From: a virus
Length of the DNA: 60,356 nucleotides
IMG/VR virus record: IMGVR_UViG_3300027593_000003
Coordinates: 1-60,356 of that record
Strand: one strand, 5' to 3'
Part shown: piece after piece, positions 38,335 through 47,786 of the stretch
Numbering within the stretch: the first letter of the stretch is position 1
How the letters are laid out: every line of letters starts with the position of its first letter
Position numbers and translations under genes: made by a program
The notes under the pieces: generated by a model
The model's database searches: none
The model's input: the letters and a program-made list of their open reading frames with translations, nothing else
What the model was told of the DNA's origin: nothing

Positions 38335-38840
38335 CAGATTATAAAGCAGATGTAATGCTTGATTTAAGAAAGTACCTATGGTCTGAATTAAAGGCTAATA
38401 ATATTTTTACAGCCACAGATTATTACTCGGACAATATAGGGCAAGAGATTGTTCCAATTATTCCAGTTCAGCAGTCCCCAGAAATGAATCAATTTTTGAG
38501 CGGGAAGAAACACATAGTCTATGACAAGATAGGTATGTCATATGAAGACAACTGGGCAATATGCTGTGAGCAGATCCTATTTACAATATATTCAACAGAT
38601 GTTTCAGAGATTAATGAAATTAGAAACTTAATGACAGACCTATTTAGAAGAATGGATGAGTCGGCTAGGGATACCAATGCCTACTCTGGCATATCTAAGA
38701 AATTTAAATTCTTTAGTATATTTGTTGCCGATATATCTCCAACTGCCCCATCCGAAGAACTGGCAGGGTTTTTGTCTGCAGATGTGGTGCTTGAGGTTAA
38801 ATACGCAAGGCACATAGGTACAACAGGCAGATTTCTATAG
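38331..38840 (+). CDS. Tail terminator protein
   Basis: The 169-residue protein overlaps its neighbour by four bases (ATGA) and starts MTDYKADVMLDLRKYLWSEL. It has the alpha/beta layout of tail terminators: an N-terminal helix, then IVPIIPVQQSPEMNQ, then ILFTIYSTDVSEINEIRNLM and a beta sheet to the end. Located directly before the major tail protein, it most likely caps the completed tail tube and joins it to the neck. Confidence 0.65.
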   Translation: MTDYKADVMLDLRKYLWSELKANNIFTATDYYSDNIGQEIVPIIPVQQSPEMNQFLSGKKHIVYDKIGMSYEDNWAICCEQILFTIYSTDVSEINEIRNLMTDLFRRMDESARDTNAYSGISKKFKFFSIFVADISPTAPSEELAGFLSADVVLEVKYARHIGTTGRFL

Positions 38841-38959
38841 TTTGCCTTTTGGCGCATTATACTCTATTATTGGATATAGAGGGAAGGGCCTAGCCAGCCA
38901 AGATTTAAGATTTTACATTAAAAAAATATATATATTTTGAAAACAGGAGGTACGAAACA
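38841..38959 (+). promoter_or_regulatory. Leader and possible promoter of the major tail gene
   Basis: The 119-base gap contains TATACT (38858-38863) as a possible -10 box, then an A+T-rich stretch and AGGAGG (38945-38950) nine bases before the ATG at 38960. A strong ribosome binding site and own promoter would fit the need for many copies. No clear -35 box was found. Confidence 0.4.
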
Positions 38960-39682
38960 ATGGCATTTAACTCAGCCAAAAATATTCTTGTAGGAGCTTC
39001 ACCGCTCTACATTTCAACAAGCGATTCAACAGTATCTGGTTATAAGGAAAACCTTTTAGACAGAGCCACTGGTGGAATTTCTTTCACAGCAAGAGCAAGA
39101 GCAACAGCAGCACTAGACGCATCTTCAGATGTTCGTAACGTAGGATTTACAAACAATGGTCTTCAGATCACTTACAACCCAACTTACGATTCAGTAACAG
39201 TAGATCAGCTTCTAGATACAGCAAAGCTTTTCAAGTCTGCTATGGAGGTTATGATTGCAACTGAAATGGCTGAAGGTACACTAGAAAATACTCTAGTTAT
39301 TTTCGGTCAAGGAGGAGCAACACTAACTAAGCAAGGAGTCTCAGGAGCAGCAACAGATGATTACCCAACAAAGGGTGCAACTGGCGCAGACGACAAGACC
39401 CTTACACTAGGACTTGAGGCAGGATCACTTGGTATTGCCCCAACAGAACGTCAGCTATTTGCAGTTGGTCAAGCACCAACACTAGCAACTACAGCAACAG
39501 GAGAAGTAGACGCAACAACAGAGCGTGTATATTATGCACGTCGTGTTTTGTCAGTACAACAGTCACAATTCTCACTTGCACGTAACGCAGCAACAACTTT
39601 CCCAGTAACATTCCGTCTTCTTCCAGACGCTAACTACAGCGGCTCAGAATACGGTAAGATTATTGACCGAGTTCTAGCTTAA
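38960..39682 (+). CDS. Major tail (tube) protein
   Basis: The 240-residue product follows the terminator gene, has a strong AGGAGG ribosome binding site, biased codon use like the capsid gene and a terminator right after it, all signs of an abundant structural protein. The sequence (NILVGASPLYISTSDSTVSG, VGFTNNGLQITYNPTYDSVT, VYYARRVLSVQQSQFSLARN) alternates beta strands as tube proteins do. It forms the tail tube by stacking hexamers. The assembly chaperones and tape measure follow immediately. Confidence 0.8.
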   Translation: MAFNSAKNILVGASPLYISTSDSTVSGYKENLLDRATGGISFTARARATAALDASSDVRNVGFTNNGLQITYNPTYDSVTVDQLLDTAKLFKSAMEVMIATEMAEGTLENTLVIFGQGGATLTKQGVSGAATDDYPTKGATGADDKTLTLGLEAGSLGIAPTERQLFAVGQAPTLATTATGEVDATTERVYYARRVLSVQQSQFSLARNAATTFPVTFRLLPDANYSGSEYGKIIDRVLA

Positions 39683-39700
39683 TTTATTTAAGCAGGAAAG

Positions 39701-39721
39701 GCCCCCGAAAGGGGGCTTTTT
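39701..39721 (+). terminator. Intrinsic terminator after the major tail gene
   Basis: GCCCCC-GAAA-GGGGGC (39701-39716) is a perfect six-base-pair stem with a stable tetraloop, followed by TTTTT. It matches the capsid terminator in design. Confidence 0.92.
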
Positions 39722-39744
39722 CATTTGTATAGATAATATCTATA

Positions 39745-39776
39745 TGTTATAATAATTAAGACTAGATCCTAGGAGG
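39745..39776 (+). promoter_or_regulatory. Promoter for the tail assembly genes
   Basis: TGT plus TATAAT (39748-39753) is an extended -10; AGGAGG (39771-39776) lies six bases before the TTG start at 39783. Confidence 0.6.
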
Positions 39777-39782
39777 ATTAAA

Positions 39783-40115
39783 TTGGCAACAACAGTATAT
39801 AGCGTAGAACAAGTAACACTTCAGAATGGCGCAACAGTTAATCTGAAGCCTTTAAGTATTAAAGAGCTAAGAAAATTTATGCTCGTATTACAAGCAGCAA
39901 GCGATTCAACTACAGAGGATCAAACACTCAATGTACTAATTGACGCAGTTGCAGTAGCACTTGAAAAACAACTACCAGAGTTGGTAGCAAATAGAGATGC
40001 ACTAGAAGATGCACTTGACGTCCCCACAATTAATCGCATACTTGAGGTATGTGGTGGGATTAAGATGGACGACCCAAACCTTCTAGCGGCAGCGGTTCTG
40101 GCTGGTCAGAACTAG
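39783..40115 (+). CDS. Tail assembly chaperone, short (G-like) form, TTG start
   Basis: The 110-residue helical protein starts at a TTG with a strong AGGAGG site. It contains VTLQNGATVNLKPLSIKELR and ends GGIKMDDPNLLAAAVLAGQN. Between the major tail protein and the tape measure gene, tailed phages nearly always encode a chaperone made in two forms by programmed frameshifting. A slippery CCCAAAC (40073-40079) near its end supports that here. The chaperone coats the tape measure before tube assembly. Confidence 0.85.
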   Translation: MATTVYSVEQVTLQNGATVNLKPLSIKELRKFMLVLQAASDSTTEDQTLNVLIDAVAVALEKQLPELVANRDALEDALDVPTINRILEVCGGIKMDDPNLLAAAVLAGQN

Positions 40116-40126
40116 ATTTAGCCGCT
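40073..40126 (+). other. Programmed -1 frameshift site with nested hairpins
   Basis: CCCAAAC (40073-40079) is a canonical X-XXY-YYZ heptamer read as CCA AAC in the zero frame. Five bases later AGCGGC (40085-40090) can pair with GCCGCT (40121-40126), and inside this GTTCTG (40095-40100) pairs perfectly with CAGAAC (40107-40112). The zero-frame stop is at 40113-40115, inside the structure. The -1 frame is closed by TAA at 40061 and open from 40064 to 40450. Confidence 0.85.
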
Positions 40127-40450
40127 TTAGAGGGTGAAGTTTTTCTTCTAGGTCACTGGAAGAATTACGAAGAACTAGAAGAAAGTCTTTCAATGCCAGA
40201 ACTTATTCAAACATTGAAATCTTTTAAGAAACAAAAGTCGGAAGACAGAAAGTTTACGGCAAGTCTTAAAGGAATAGATTTAGATGTAGACGAGGAAGAC
40301 TCAGCACCACAAGCAAAAACTTTTGACGATGTTAAAAGGCAAGCGCTTGGGATAAATGCTTCAGGTGATGACATAGTTTCTCTACAAGGAAGCTTGGCAG
40401 CACAAGCAGGATTCGGAATCGGAGCAGGTCTAGGCTACACAAAGGAGTAA
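40079..40450 (+). CDS. Tail assembly chaperone extension (T-like), by -1 frameshift
   Basis: After slippage the ribosome continues in the -1 frame, adding 123 residues to the first 99 of the G-like protein (about 222 in total). The extension passes through SGSGSGWSELDLAALEGEVF, then LGHWKNYEELEESLSMPELI, and ends FGIGAGLGYTKE. An ATG at 40193 exists within it but has no ribosome binding site and would miss the first part. The extension would recruit tube protein during assembly. Confidence 0.8.
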   Translation, partial: PSSGSGSGWSELDLAALEGEVFLLGHWKNYEELEESLSMPELIQTLKSFKKQKSEDRKFTASLKGIDLDVDEEDSAPQAKTFDDVKRQALGINASGDDIVSLQGSLAAQAGFGIGAGLGYTKE

Positions 40451-40461
40451 GATAAAGATAA

Positions 40462-43400
40462 ATGGCTGATGAAAATATTGTAACTAATATAGTTGCTAAT
40501 GCAGATTTTTCAGGTCTTATTGCAGATGTCAATAAGGTCACAGCATCGTTATCAAAACTTCAAGCACAAATAATTCAATCAGACACAAGACTGGCAAGTC
40601 AAGTGGCTACAATGAACAGGTCTTTTGGTGAAAACCTAAGAAGAACTGGACAATTTTCATCACACTTTGTTACCTTAACATCTGATGTTGAGAAGTTTGG
40701 CACCAACCTAGACAGGGGCCAAATGAAGCTGAAGCAATACTTTCAGACGTTTCAGCAACACACAAAGACACAGGGCGGGTTAATTAGAGATCTTGCTAAG
40801 CAGCAAGTAGCATTACAAAATGCAATTATTCAGCCAATGGGCAAAAATGCTCAAGGGCTTATGCAATACAGTGTACATATTCCACAGGGTCTTGATGCTG
40901 TAAAAAACAAAACTGCTTTAGCAAGACAAGAGCTACAAATCATGAACAAAGTTGTTCAAGATGGTGGAGTTCAACTTATTAACTGGGGTAAAAATACTCA
41001 ATGGGCAGGCCGTCAGTTAACAGTAGGATTAACAGTACCGCTAGCAGCATTCGGTAAAGCAGCAGCAGATGCATTTAGAATGGCAGATGCAGAGCTAGTA
41101 AGACTTACAAAGGTTTATGGTGGAGTCGCAGCAACATCAGCAGAAGAGCTTGGTAAAGTAAGAAGAGAAGTTACTCAAACAGCTAAAGAAATTTCAAAGG
41201 CTTACGGAGTTTCATTTAAAGATACAATTACTCTTGCAGCAGACATTGCAGCAACTGGCAAGCAAGGTAATGAACTTTTACAGTCAGTTAAAGAAACAAG
41301 CAGACTTGCAGTACTTGGAGAAGTAGACAGACAAGAAGCAATGAAGGCCACCCTGGCAATTCAAACTACATTTAAACAAAACACTGATCAACTTTCTGAA
41401 TCTATTAACTTTCTTAACTCAGTTGAAAACCAAACCTCAACAAGCCTTGCAGATTTAATTGAAGCTATTCCAAAAGCAGGCCCAGTTATTCAGGGTATGG
41501 GTGGAAGCGTAAAAGACTTAGCTCTTTATATGACAGCAATGAAGGAAGGCGGAATTAACGCTGCTGAAGGAGCAAACGCTCTCAAGTCAGCACTTGCATC
41601 ACTTATTAATCCTACAAAGGTAGCAAAAGAAAAATTTGCAGATATGGGAATAGACTTAGGTGGAATTGTAACAAACAATGCAGGAAACCTAACAGAAACA
41701 ATTTTTGAACTACAAAAGGCATTAGATAATCTAGATCCTTTACAAAAACAACAGGCTATTGAGCAACTGTTTGGAAAGTTCCAGTTTGCTAGACTTAATG
41801 CTTTGTTCTCAAACCTAGGAAAGCAAGGAAGCCAAACGCTTCAAGTTATGGATTTAATGAAGGCAAGCTCTCAGGAGCTAGAGCAAGTGGCTGGCCGAGA
41901 ATTATCAATGGTAACAGAGTCTGCTTCTGGAAAGTATAAAAGAGCAGTAGAAGGATTAAAAGCAGATCTTGCAGGAATTGGCGACGAGTTCTTAAAGATT
42001 CAAACATTTTTTATTAATGTTGTAGATGGCGTTATTAAATTTATAAACAAATTGCCAGACCCAATTAAATCTCTGTTAACATTTGTTACAGGATTTACAG
42101 CAATCATTGGTCCAGTAATTATGTTAACTGGTGTTCTTGCCAACTTCTTTGGGTATATAATTAAAGGAGCATCCCACTTCAGGGCTTTGTTTAAAGGCGG
42201 AGAAGGCTGGAAAATGCTTACGCCAGAAATTTTGGCAGCACAAAAAGCAGGATCACTTGTTGAGGCAACATTCTATAGTGATGCTAAAGCAGCTACAGTA
42301 TTAAAAACTGCAATTGCAGGTCTAGTAACAGAATTTGAATTACTACAATCAAAGGCAATGACTGGTGCAATATCTGCCTCCCCAGCAATTTCAACAATGG
42401 CAGGAAATGTTGTTAAGGGCAGCGGAGCAAGAGTTGTTGATCCTAATCACCCGCTAATTAGTCCAGAAGATACACGGTCAATGTCTCACCTTAATCCAGT
42501 TGCTGGAATGACAATGGATCAGAAATCAACACAAACAATTTTCGGAACCGTACCTGGGGCACCAAAAGTAAATCAAAAAATTGGTAATAATCCTCAAATG
42601 TATATGTCTGGCGACCTTCCAAAGATTCCAGGGCTAACATCAATAGGTGGAGCTTCTACAGGTATCGTTGCAGCAGAAGCCGCAAAGTGGCATGCAATGA
42701 CAGGCGCACTTGCAATGCAATCACAAGCAGAAATTGCTTTGCTTAAAAAAGAAGTTGCATCAACTGGGCTTATAACGGCATCACTGTCTGATTCGTATCA
42801 GGCATTACTTCCAACAATGACTAAACTGACTGCTAATGCAGCAACAGAATCAGCAGCAATTGTTGCACAGTTGCAGGCTGGCAAGCTAACGGTAGATCAA
42901 GCAAGAGCTAAGATTATTCAATTAAATGCACAAGTAGAGTCTATGATTGCACAGGCTTCCGTAGACATTGCTGGGCAACAAGGAAGAACAATAGGGTTAA
43001 CAACAGTCCCTCTATTAAATCAGCCAGTTGTAAATGCTGCTGGAAAAACTAATATGAAAGAGCTTCTTCGCCCAGGAAGAACCAGAGACCTTCTTAATAA
43101 AATTGCAAGAGGGCTGGGCGTAAAAACGTTTGGTGCTGGATACAGTACAGAAACAACTATTCCAAAAAGATTTAATACTGGAAGCCTTGTTCCAGGAACT
43201 GGCAATACAGACACAGTGCCCGCAATGCTTACTCCAGGAGAGTTTGTTATTAATAAAGAAGCAACGGCGGCAAATCTGCCATTGCTTCAAGCAATTAACA
43301 ATGGTCAGCAGTCTAATACAGGTCAATATAATATAGGCGGAATTGTACAGGCATTTTTAAAAATGAATCGGGGCGGCAGTTCAAAGCCCATGGTTTCAAA

Positions 43401-46400
43401 AAGATTAATAGATAAACTCTTCCCAGGAAGACTTACATCTCGTGCAAATGCTGAATACTATGAGCCAAAAGGCAACACGGGTGTTTTTGGAGGAAATGTT
43501 TCTAACAGAAAAATTTCTGCATCAACAGCAAAAATAAATAAAGATATGGAAGGGGACGGGGTAGATCCAAGAACCTTACTTGCTTCTGTAAATGCAAGAG
43601 GTGGAGGGTCAAGATTATCTACTGATGTGTTTTTAGACGGTCTAGTGGGAGCAGGAGTAATTACAAAAGCAGAAAAAAGAAGACTTTCAAAGCTAGTATT
43701 TAATGCTTATGCAAAAAAAGTTCTTTCAATGGGTAAGGTTAATGACACCAATAACCCAGTTTATTCAGTATCAGAAAGTTTATTAAGAAAAGAACTTGGC
43801 GGAAATGCAATTGGCATAGAAGCTTGGGACAAGTGGTCTCGTTCTCCAGGAAGCTTTGCTCATCCAACACGCAGAAGCTCCACTGGATTCTTAAACCAAA
43901 TTCAAGCTGGGGGAAGATCTATTAGATTTTCAAACCTAGAGGCTTCAAAACAAAATAAATTTTATCATTCAAAAGAGTCATCAAATCCATTTATACAAAT
44001 ACTCGCATCTTTATTTGGCGCAACAAAATTAAATAGAGGCGGGCCAGTAGGCAATGTATTAAAAAGCACAGCTTTTAAAAACATAGGAGCTAGGTTTGGA
44101 AAAATAGGAGAGAAATGGGGAGCCACTTCTCTATCTATTGGTATGGGAAAAAAGCTTTTTGGAGGTTCTGGATTAACCCCTAAAGCTCAAAACTTAATGT
44201 ATGGAAAGCTAGTTGAAAATCTTGAAAAAGAAAGACCATACGGCTATGTAACAAATGAGCAAGGTCACCTTAAGAATGCTTTAGAGCCACATGTTGTAGA
44301 TATACTTATTAAGTCAGCTGCAGGAGATGTACTTCAATCAGGCGGAAAAAATTTAAGTAAAATTGATAGAGAAATATTAAGAACTAAGTTTGCAAACTGG
44401 GACAACAAGTCTTGGACACCTTCGACTGGTAAAGTAAGAAAACAAATGTTTGGAATGAACGCAGGCGGAATGGTTCCAGGAGCTCAATACTTTAACAGAG
44501 GTGGAAGAGTAAAGGGAGTTCAATACTTTAATGACGGAACTAAAAACCCAGTTCAGCGAATAACATTTGGATCTGCTTATAAACAAGAAAGAGCAAAAGG
44601 TAATATAGGAACAGGAATGATGGGCGCAGGACCAATGGCTGGTATGGGTATTGGCATGGGAATGCAGATGGCTGGTGGAGCAATTGGCGGACAAGCAGGA
44701 CAAATGATGCAATTTGCATCAGTGCTTCCAATGCTTGCTCCAAATATGCTAGGCTCGTTAAGTAAGCTAGCTGGAGGATTTAAAGGTGTTGGCGGAGCAG
44801 CAGGAATTGCTGGTAAAGCAATTGGTCTAGCAATGAGATTTGCACTAGGCCCTGTCGGATTGCTTCTTACAGCACTTACTGCAGGATATGCAATATTTAA
44901 AAAGTTTAAGCAAGAGCAAGAGCAAAATAAAATTGAGAAAACTAACTCGGTTGGAATTACAGAAAAATCTGCAGCAGAGGCGGGGATTAAATACAACAAT
45001 CTTTCTAATTCTATTAAAGCAGTAAATGACCAACTTGATCTAACTAGAGCAAAGGGAAGAAATGCCTATGAAGCCCTCAACTCAGCGGGAGTTCAAGGTC
45101 TAACTCTAAGCATTAAAGAATTAAGAGCAGGAATAAAGAATGCAAAAGAAAACCAAAAAGAGCTAGTTGGAACATTTACAGACATAGATGTATCTGGAGA
45201 TGCTGACAAGCAGGCAAAAGTTACTGAAATTGCTACTAACTTAAAGGCACAATTTATAGCAGCAGGTATTTCTGCCCAAGAGGCAACAAATAAAATCTAT
45301 GCAATTATATCCGCATCAGATAAAGCCGATATGGCATTTAACGCAATATCTAGCAAGGGCTTTAGAGAAATTGTTGATGCGGGAACCGCAGCAGATGCAA
45401 TGTTGGAAAAGCTGCTCAATACTAGCCTATCTGGAGATGACTTGGGTATGGCTATCTCAAATACCATAGATGCATTTGACGAAAGTTTAGCAAAAATACT
45501 AAAAACTAAAGATGCAAATGGCGAACTTATAACTCAGCAAGAAGCTATATCAAAAATTTTAGATGATATTAATTCAAAAGAAAATTCACAATTACAATTA
45601 GGTACCGCTAAGCTAGAGTCTCTTAAAGAAACACATCCAGAACTTGCTAAAGTACTTAATGCTGCAGATAATGTTGCAGGAATGTATGCAAAATGGAGAC
45701 TTAGACTTGCGGGAGTCAGAACTGATTTAAGTGCAATAACTTCAGAGCAAGCTCAAGCCCTACTAGCATTTGAGTCAGCACTAGACTCCTCTATAGCCGC
45801 CTCAGAATCCAAATCTTCAGGAAGCGGTATTGGGGCCAAATCACAAAAATCTATTGCTGCTTTGCAAAAATTAATTACAGCTGGTGGACAAAAAGCAGCA
45901 GTGGCTGCACAAAAAACTCAAGATCAAATTAAGGAAGAAATTAAACTTATCGATAAAAAAATTGATAAGATTAATGAAGAGGCAGACGCCAGAAAGAAAG
46001 CATTAGAGGCTTCACAAAATAAAGAAAACTTAGCCCTTGAAATTCAAAAAGCTCAGCTGGAATACGCAGACAAAATGGCTGCAGGAGATATGGCTGGAGC
46101 AGCCCAGGCACAGCTAAAGATTAAGCAACTTGTTGGAGAAAGAGAAACTCAAAAATCTATTGATGCAATTGAAGAAAATAGAGCTAAGCGTGAAAAAGAA
46201 TTAATTGCCCAAAGAGAAAAACTTCAAGCTCAATCAGATAAGGCTGCAAAAAATCTAGCTAGCGCTCAAAATAATGCTACTTCAGCGGGCGAAAGAATGA
46301 ATAAGGTTGATCAGTATCAAAACGAATATCAAAGACTGGTAAAGGAACAGGCCAGACTAGATGTAATCTTAGCAGAAAATCCAGAAGACAAAAAGGCATT

Positions 46401-47304
46401 AAAAGATCAACAAGAACTAGTAAGAGGACCTTTAGGAGACCTTGCAAAACAAATTGCTGCGGACTCAAAGGGATCGGATAAAGTTTTAGCAGCAGAGCTA
46501 AAGAAAATATTTACTGGCACATTAATTAATGAGAAGGGAGAGTCTATGGCAGGCAGAGTTATGTCTGCGACTCATCCAAAGGGTGTTTCCACCTATAAAC
46601 CTGGATCGGCAGATGCAGCATTAAAACAAGATGCTTCTGCGGCACTTGCAGGTGCCAAGGCAATCACAGGCGGAAAAACTATTGCAGATCTTTACAATGC
46701 TTATAAAGGTCTAGATGGTTCTAAGAAGGCTAGTACTAAAGACACGGCTATGAAAATTGCCGACAATATTTATGATAAGTATTTACAAAAAGACGGAAGT
46801 CTAAATTCTCAAGGTAGAAGAGCTATCATGAACGCAAACAGTCTTGGTGCTGGTCAATACTTTACATATGAAGGAAAAACATATAAGGGCAACAGCGGCG
46901 GAGCAAATGATTTCTTACCAGCAATTCTACAGTCAGCAGCGGGAGGATACATATCTGGCCCAGGAACTGGAACATCAGATTCTATTCCAGCAATGCTTTC
47001 AAACGGTGAGTTTGTTATTAATGCCAAGTCTGCAGCTTCCTTTGGATACGGAAATCTAGAATCAATTAATAAGATGGCGGCAGGTGGACTTGCTGCAAGA
47101 TTTGATATTCCATCATATAATACTTCATCTGGAATGAAACAAGGTGGGTCAGAATCAAGCACTTCTAATGTTACTATTAATGCTACACTTAACTTTGGAG
47201 AATCTCCTAAGAACGGCAGAGAGCTTTGGAAAGAATTTAAGCAGATGGCTAAAGCAGAGGGTGCAAAAATTGGAGAGAACATCGTTATAGGGGGAAATAA
47301 TTAA
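40462..47304 (+). CDS. Tape measure protein, 2280 residues
   Basis: The very long gene after the chaperones encodes the ruler that sets tail length. The N-terminal 550 residues are helical and TP901/Phage_MinorTail-like (QLINWGKNTQWAGRQLTVGL, then MKEGGINAAEGANALKSALA). Hydrophobic segments occur near 530-570 (LLTFVTGFTAIIGPVIMLTG) and around 1400-1475 (GLAMRFALGPVGLLLTALTA). Two related motifs, VPAMLTPGEFVINKEA and IPAMLSNGEFVINAKS, occur near 920 and 2175. Residues about 1820-1960 form a coiled coil. No lysozyme or peptidase motif was recognised in the middle region (about 1000-1330). By the usual rule of roughly 0.15 nm per residue, the tail may be about 340 nm. Confidence 0.92.
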   Translation: MADENIVTNIVANADFSGLIADVNKVTASLSKLQAQIIQSDTRLASQVATMNRSFGENLRRTGQFSSHFVTLTSDVEKFGTNLDRGQMKLKQYFQTFQQHTKTQGGLIRDLAKQQVALQNAIIQPMGKNAQGLMQYSVHIPQGLDAVKNKTALARQELQIMNKVVQDGGVQLINWGKNTQWAGRQLTVGLTVPLAAFGKAAADAFRMADAELVRLTKVYGGVAATSAEELGKVRREVTQTAKEISKAYGVSFKDTITLAADIAATGKQGNELLQSVKETSRLAVLGEVDRQEAMKATLAIQTTFKQNTDQLSESINFLNSVENQTSTSLADLIEAIPKAGPVIQGMGGSVKDLALYMTAMKEGGINAAEGANALKSALASLINPTKVAKEKFADMGIDLGGIVTNNAGNLTETIFELQKALDNLDPLQKQQAIEQLFGKFQFARLNALFSNLGKQGSQTLQVMDLMKASSQELEQVAGRELSMVTESASGKYKRAVEGLKADLAGIGDEFLKIQTFFINVVDGVIKFINKLPDPIKSLLTFVTGFTAIIGPVIMLTGVLANFFGYIIKGASHFRALFKGGEGWKMLTPEILAAQKAGSLVEATFYSDAKAATVLKTAIAGLVTEFELLQSKAMTGAISASPAISTMAGNVVKGSGARVVDPNHPLISPEDTRSMSHLNPVAGMTMDQKSTQTIFGTVPGAPKVNQKIGNNPQMYMSGDLPKIPGLTSIGGASTGIVAAEAAKWHAMTGALAMQSQAEIALLKKEVASTGLITASLSDSYQALLPTMTKLTANAATESAAIVAQLQAGKLTVDQARAKIIQLNAQVESMIAQASVDIAGQQGRTIGLTTVPLLNQPVVNAAGKTNMKELLRPGRTRDLLNKIARGLGVKTFGAGYSTETTIPKRFNTGSLVPGTGNTDTVPAMLTPGEFVINKEATAANLPLLQAINNGQQSNTGQYNIGGIVQAFLKMNRGGSSKPMVSKRLIDKLFPGRLTSRANAEYYEPKGNTGVFGGNVSNRKISASTAKINKDMEGDGVDPRTLLASVNARGGGSRLSTDVFLDGLVGAGVITKAEKRRLSKLVFNAYAKKVLSMGKVNDTNNPVYSVSESLLRKELGGNAIGIEAWDKWSRSPGSFAHPTRRSSTGFLNQIQAGGRSIRFSNLEASKQNKFYHSKESSNPFIQILASLFGATKLNRGGPVGNVLKSTAFKNIGARFGKIGEKWGATSLSIGMGKKLFGGSGLTPKAQNLMYGKLVENLEKERPYGYVTNEQGHLKNALEPHVVDILIKSAAGDVLQSGGKNLSKIDREILRTKFANWDNKSWTPSTGKVRKQMFGMNAGGMVPGAQYFNRGGRVKGVQYFNDGTKNPVQRITFGSAYKQERAKGNIGTGMMGAGPMAGMGIGMGMQMAGGAIGGQAGQMMQFASVLPMLAPNMLGSLSKLAGGFKGVGGAAGIAGKAIGLAMRFALGPVGLLLTALTAGYAIFKKFKQEQEQNKIEKTNSVGITEKSAAEAGIKYNNLSNSIKAVNDQLDLTRAKGRNAYEALNSAGVQGLTLSIKELRAGIKNAKENQKELVGTFTDIDVSGDADKQAKVTEIATNLKAQFIAAGISAQEATNKIYAIISASDKADMAFNAISSKGFREIVDAGTAADAMLEKLLNTSLSGDDLGMAISNTIDAFDESLAKILKTKDANGELITQQEAISKILDDINSKENSQLQLGTAKLESLKETHPELAKVLNAADNVAGMYAKWRLRLAGVRTDLSAITSEQAQALLAFESALDSSIAASESKSSGSGIGAKSQKSIAALQKLITAGGQKAAVAAQKTQDQIKEEIKLIDKKIDKINEEADARKKALEASQNKENLALEIQKAQLEYADKMAAGDMAGAAQAQLKIKQLVGERETQKSIDAIEENRAKREKELIAQREKLQAQSDKAAKNLASAQNNATSAGERMNKVDQYQNEYQRLVKEQARLDVILAENPEDKKALKDQQELVRGPLGDLAKQIAADSKGSDKVLAAELKKIFTGTLINEKGESMAGRVMSATHPKGVSTYKPGSADAALKQDASAALAGAKAITGGKTIADLYNAYKGLDGSKKASTKDTAMKIADNIYDKYLQKDGSLNSQGRRAIMNANSLGAGQYFTYEGKTYKGNSGGANDFLPAILQSAAGGYISGPGTGTSDSIPAMLSNGEFVINAKSAASFGYGNLESINKMAAGGLAARFDIPSYNTSSGMKQGGSESSTSNVTINATLNFGESPKNGRELWKEFKQMAKAEGAKIGENIVIGGNN

Positions 47305-47786
47305 TGGCAACTACAGTATATTTACCAGTAGGCTCACTTCTTTATATTGATACATCTGCTACAGACACCCCTACTTGGGCAAAACTTTCAGAGCACAATA
47401 GACAGCCAATGTCTATTAATCAAAACCGTTTTCAAAAAGTAACAAGAATGAGCAATGGAACACTTAGAAAGTTCTTTATTGCAGATAAAAGAGAATTTAG
47501 CACATCCTGGGAAATGCTACCATCATTTTCAAATATGACCGTAGATGCAGGATACGGAGCAATAGATTTAAAATCATATTTTGAAGGCACTAAGGGCCAG
47601 GGAGTTTTTAAACTTAAGATAGTATATGGTAAAAATCAAACAACACCATTTGCAGATAGAGAAGAAATATTTACGGTGTCTTTTACATCTTGCAGTTTTG
47701 AGGTAATAAAGAGAAACGTCAAGGATTCTTCAAGCGATCCAGCTCAAGAATTTTGGAATGTATCTATTGCAATGGAGCAGGTATAA
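47304..47786 (+). CDS. Minor tail protein after the tape measure
   Basis: The 160-residue protein overlaps the tape measure stop by one base and the next start by one base. It is beta-rich (KVTRMSNGTLRKFFIADKRE, then FSTSWEMLPSFSNMTVDAGY), like the small tip proteins of siphoviruses. Position fits the distal tail ring, but similarity to the Dit family is not clear to me. It is likely an internal tip or hub component. Confidence 0.6.
   Translation: MATTVYLPVGSLLYIDTSATDTPTWAKLSEHNRQPMSINQNRFQKVTRMSNGTLRKFFIADKREFSTSWEMLPSFSNMTVDAGYGAIDLKSYFEGTKGQGVFKLKIVYGKNQTTPFADREEIFTVSFTSCSFEVIKRNVKDSSSDPAQEFWNVSIAMEQV

Noticed and set aside
40193-40450. An independent gene starting at the ATG at 40193
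   Set aside because: No ribosome binding site precedes it and the frame is open back to the slippery site, so it is better explained as the frameshift extension of the tail chaperone.
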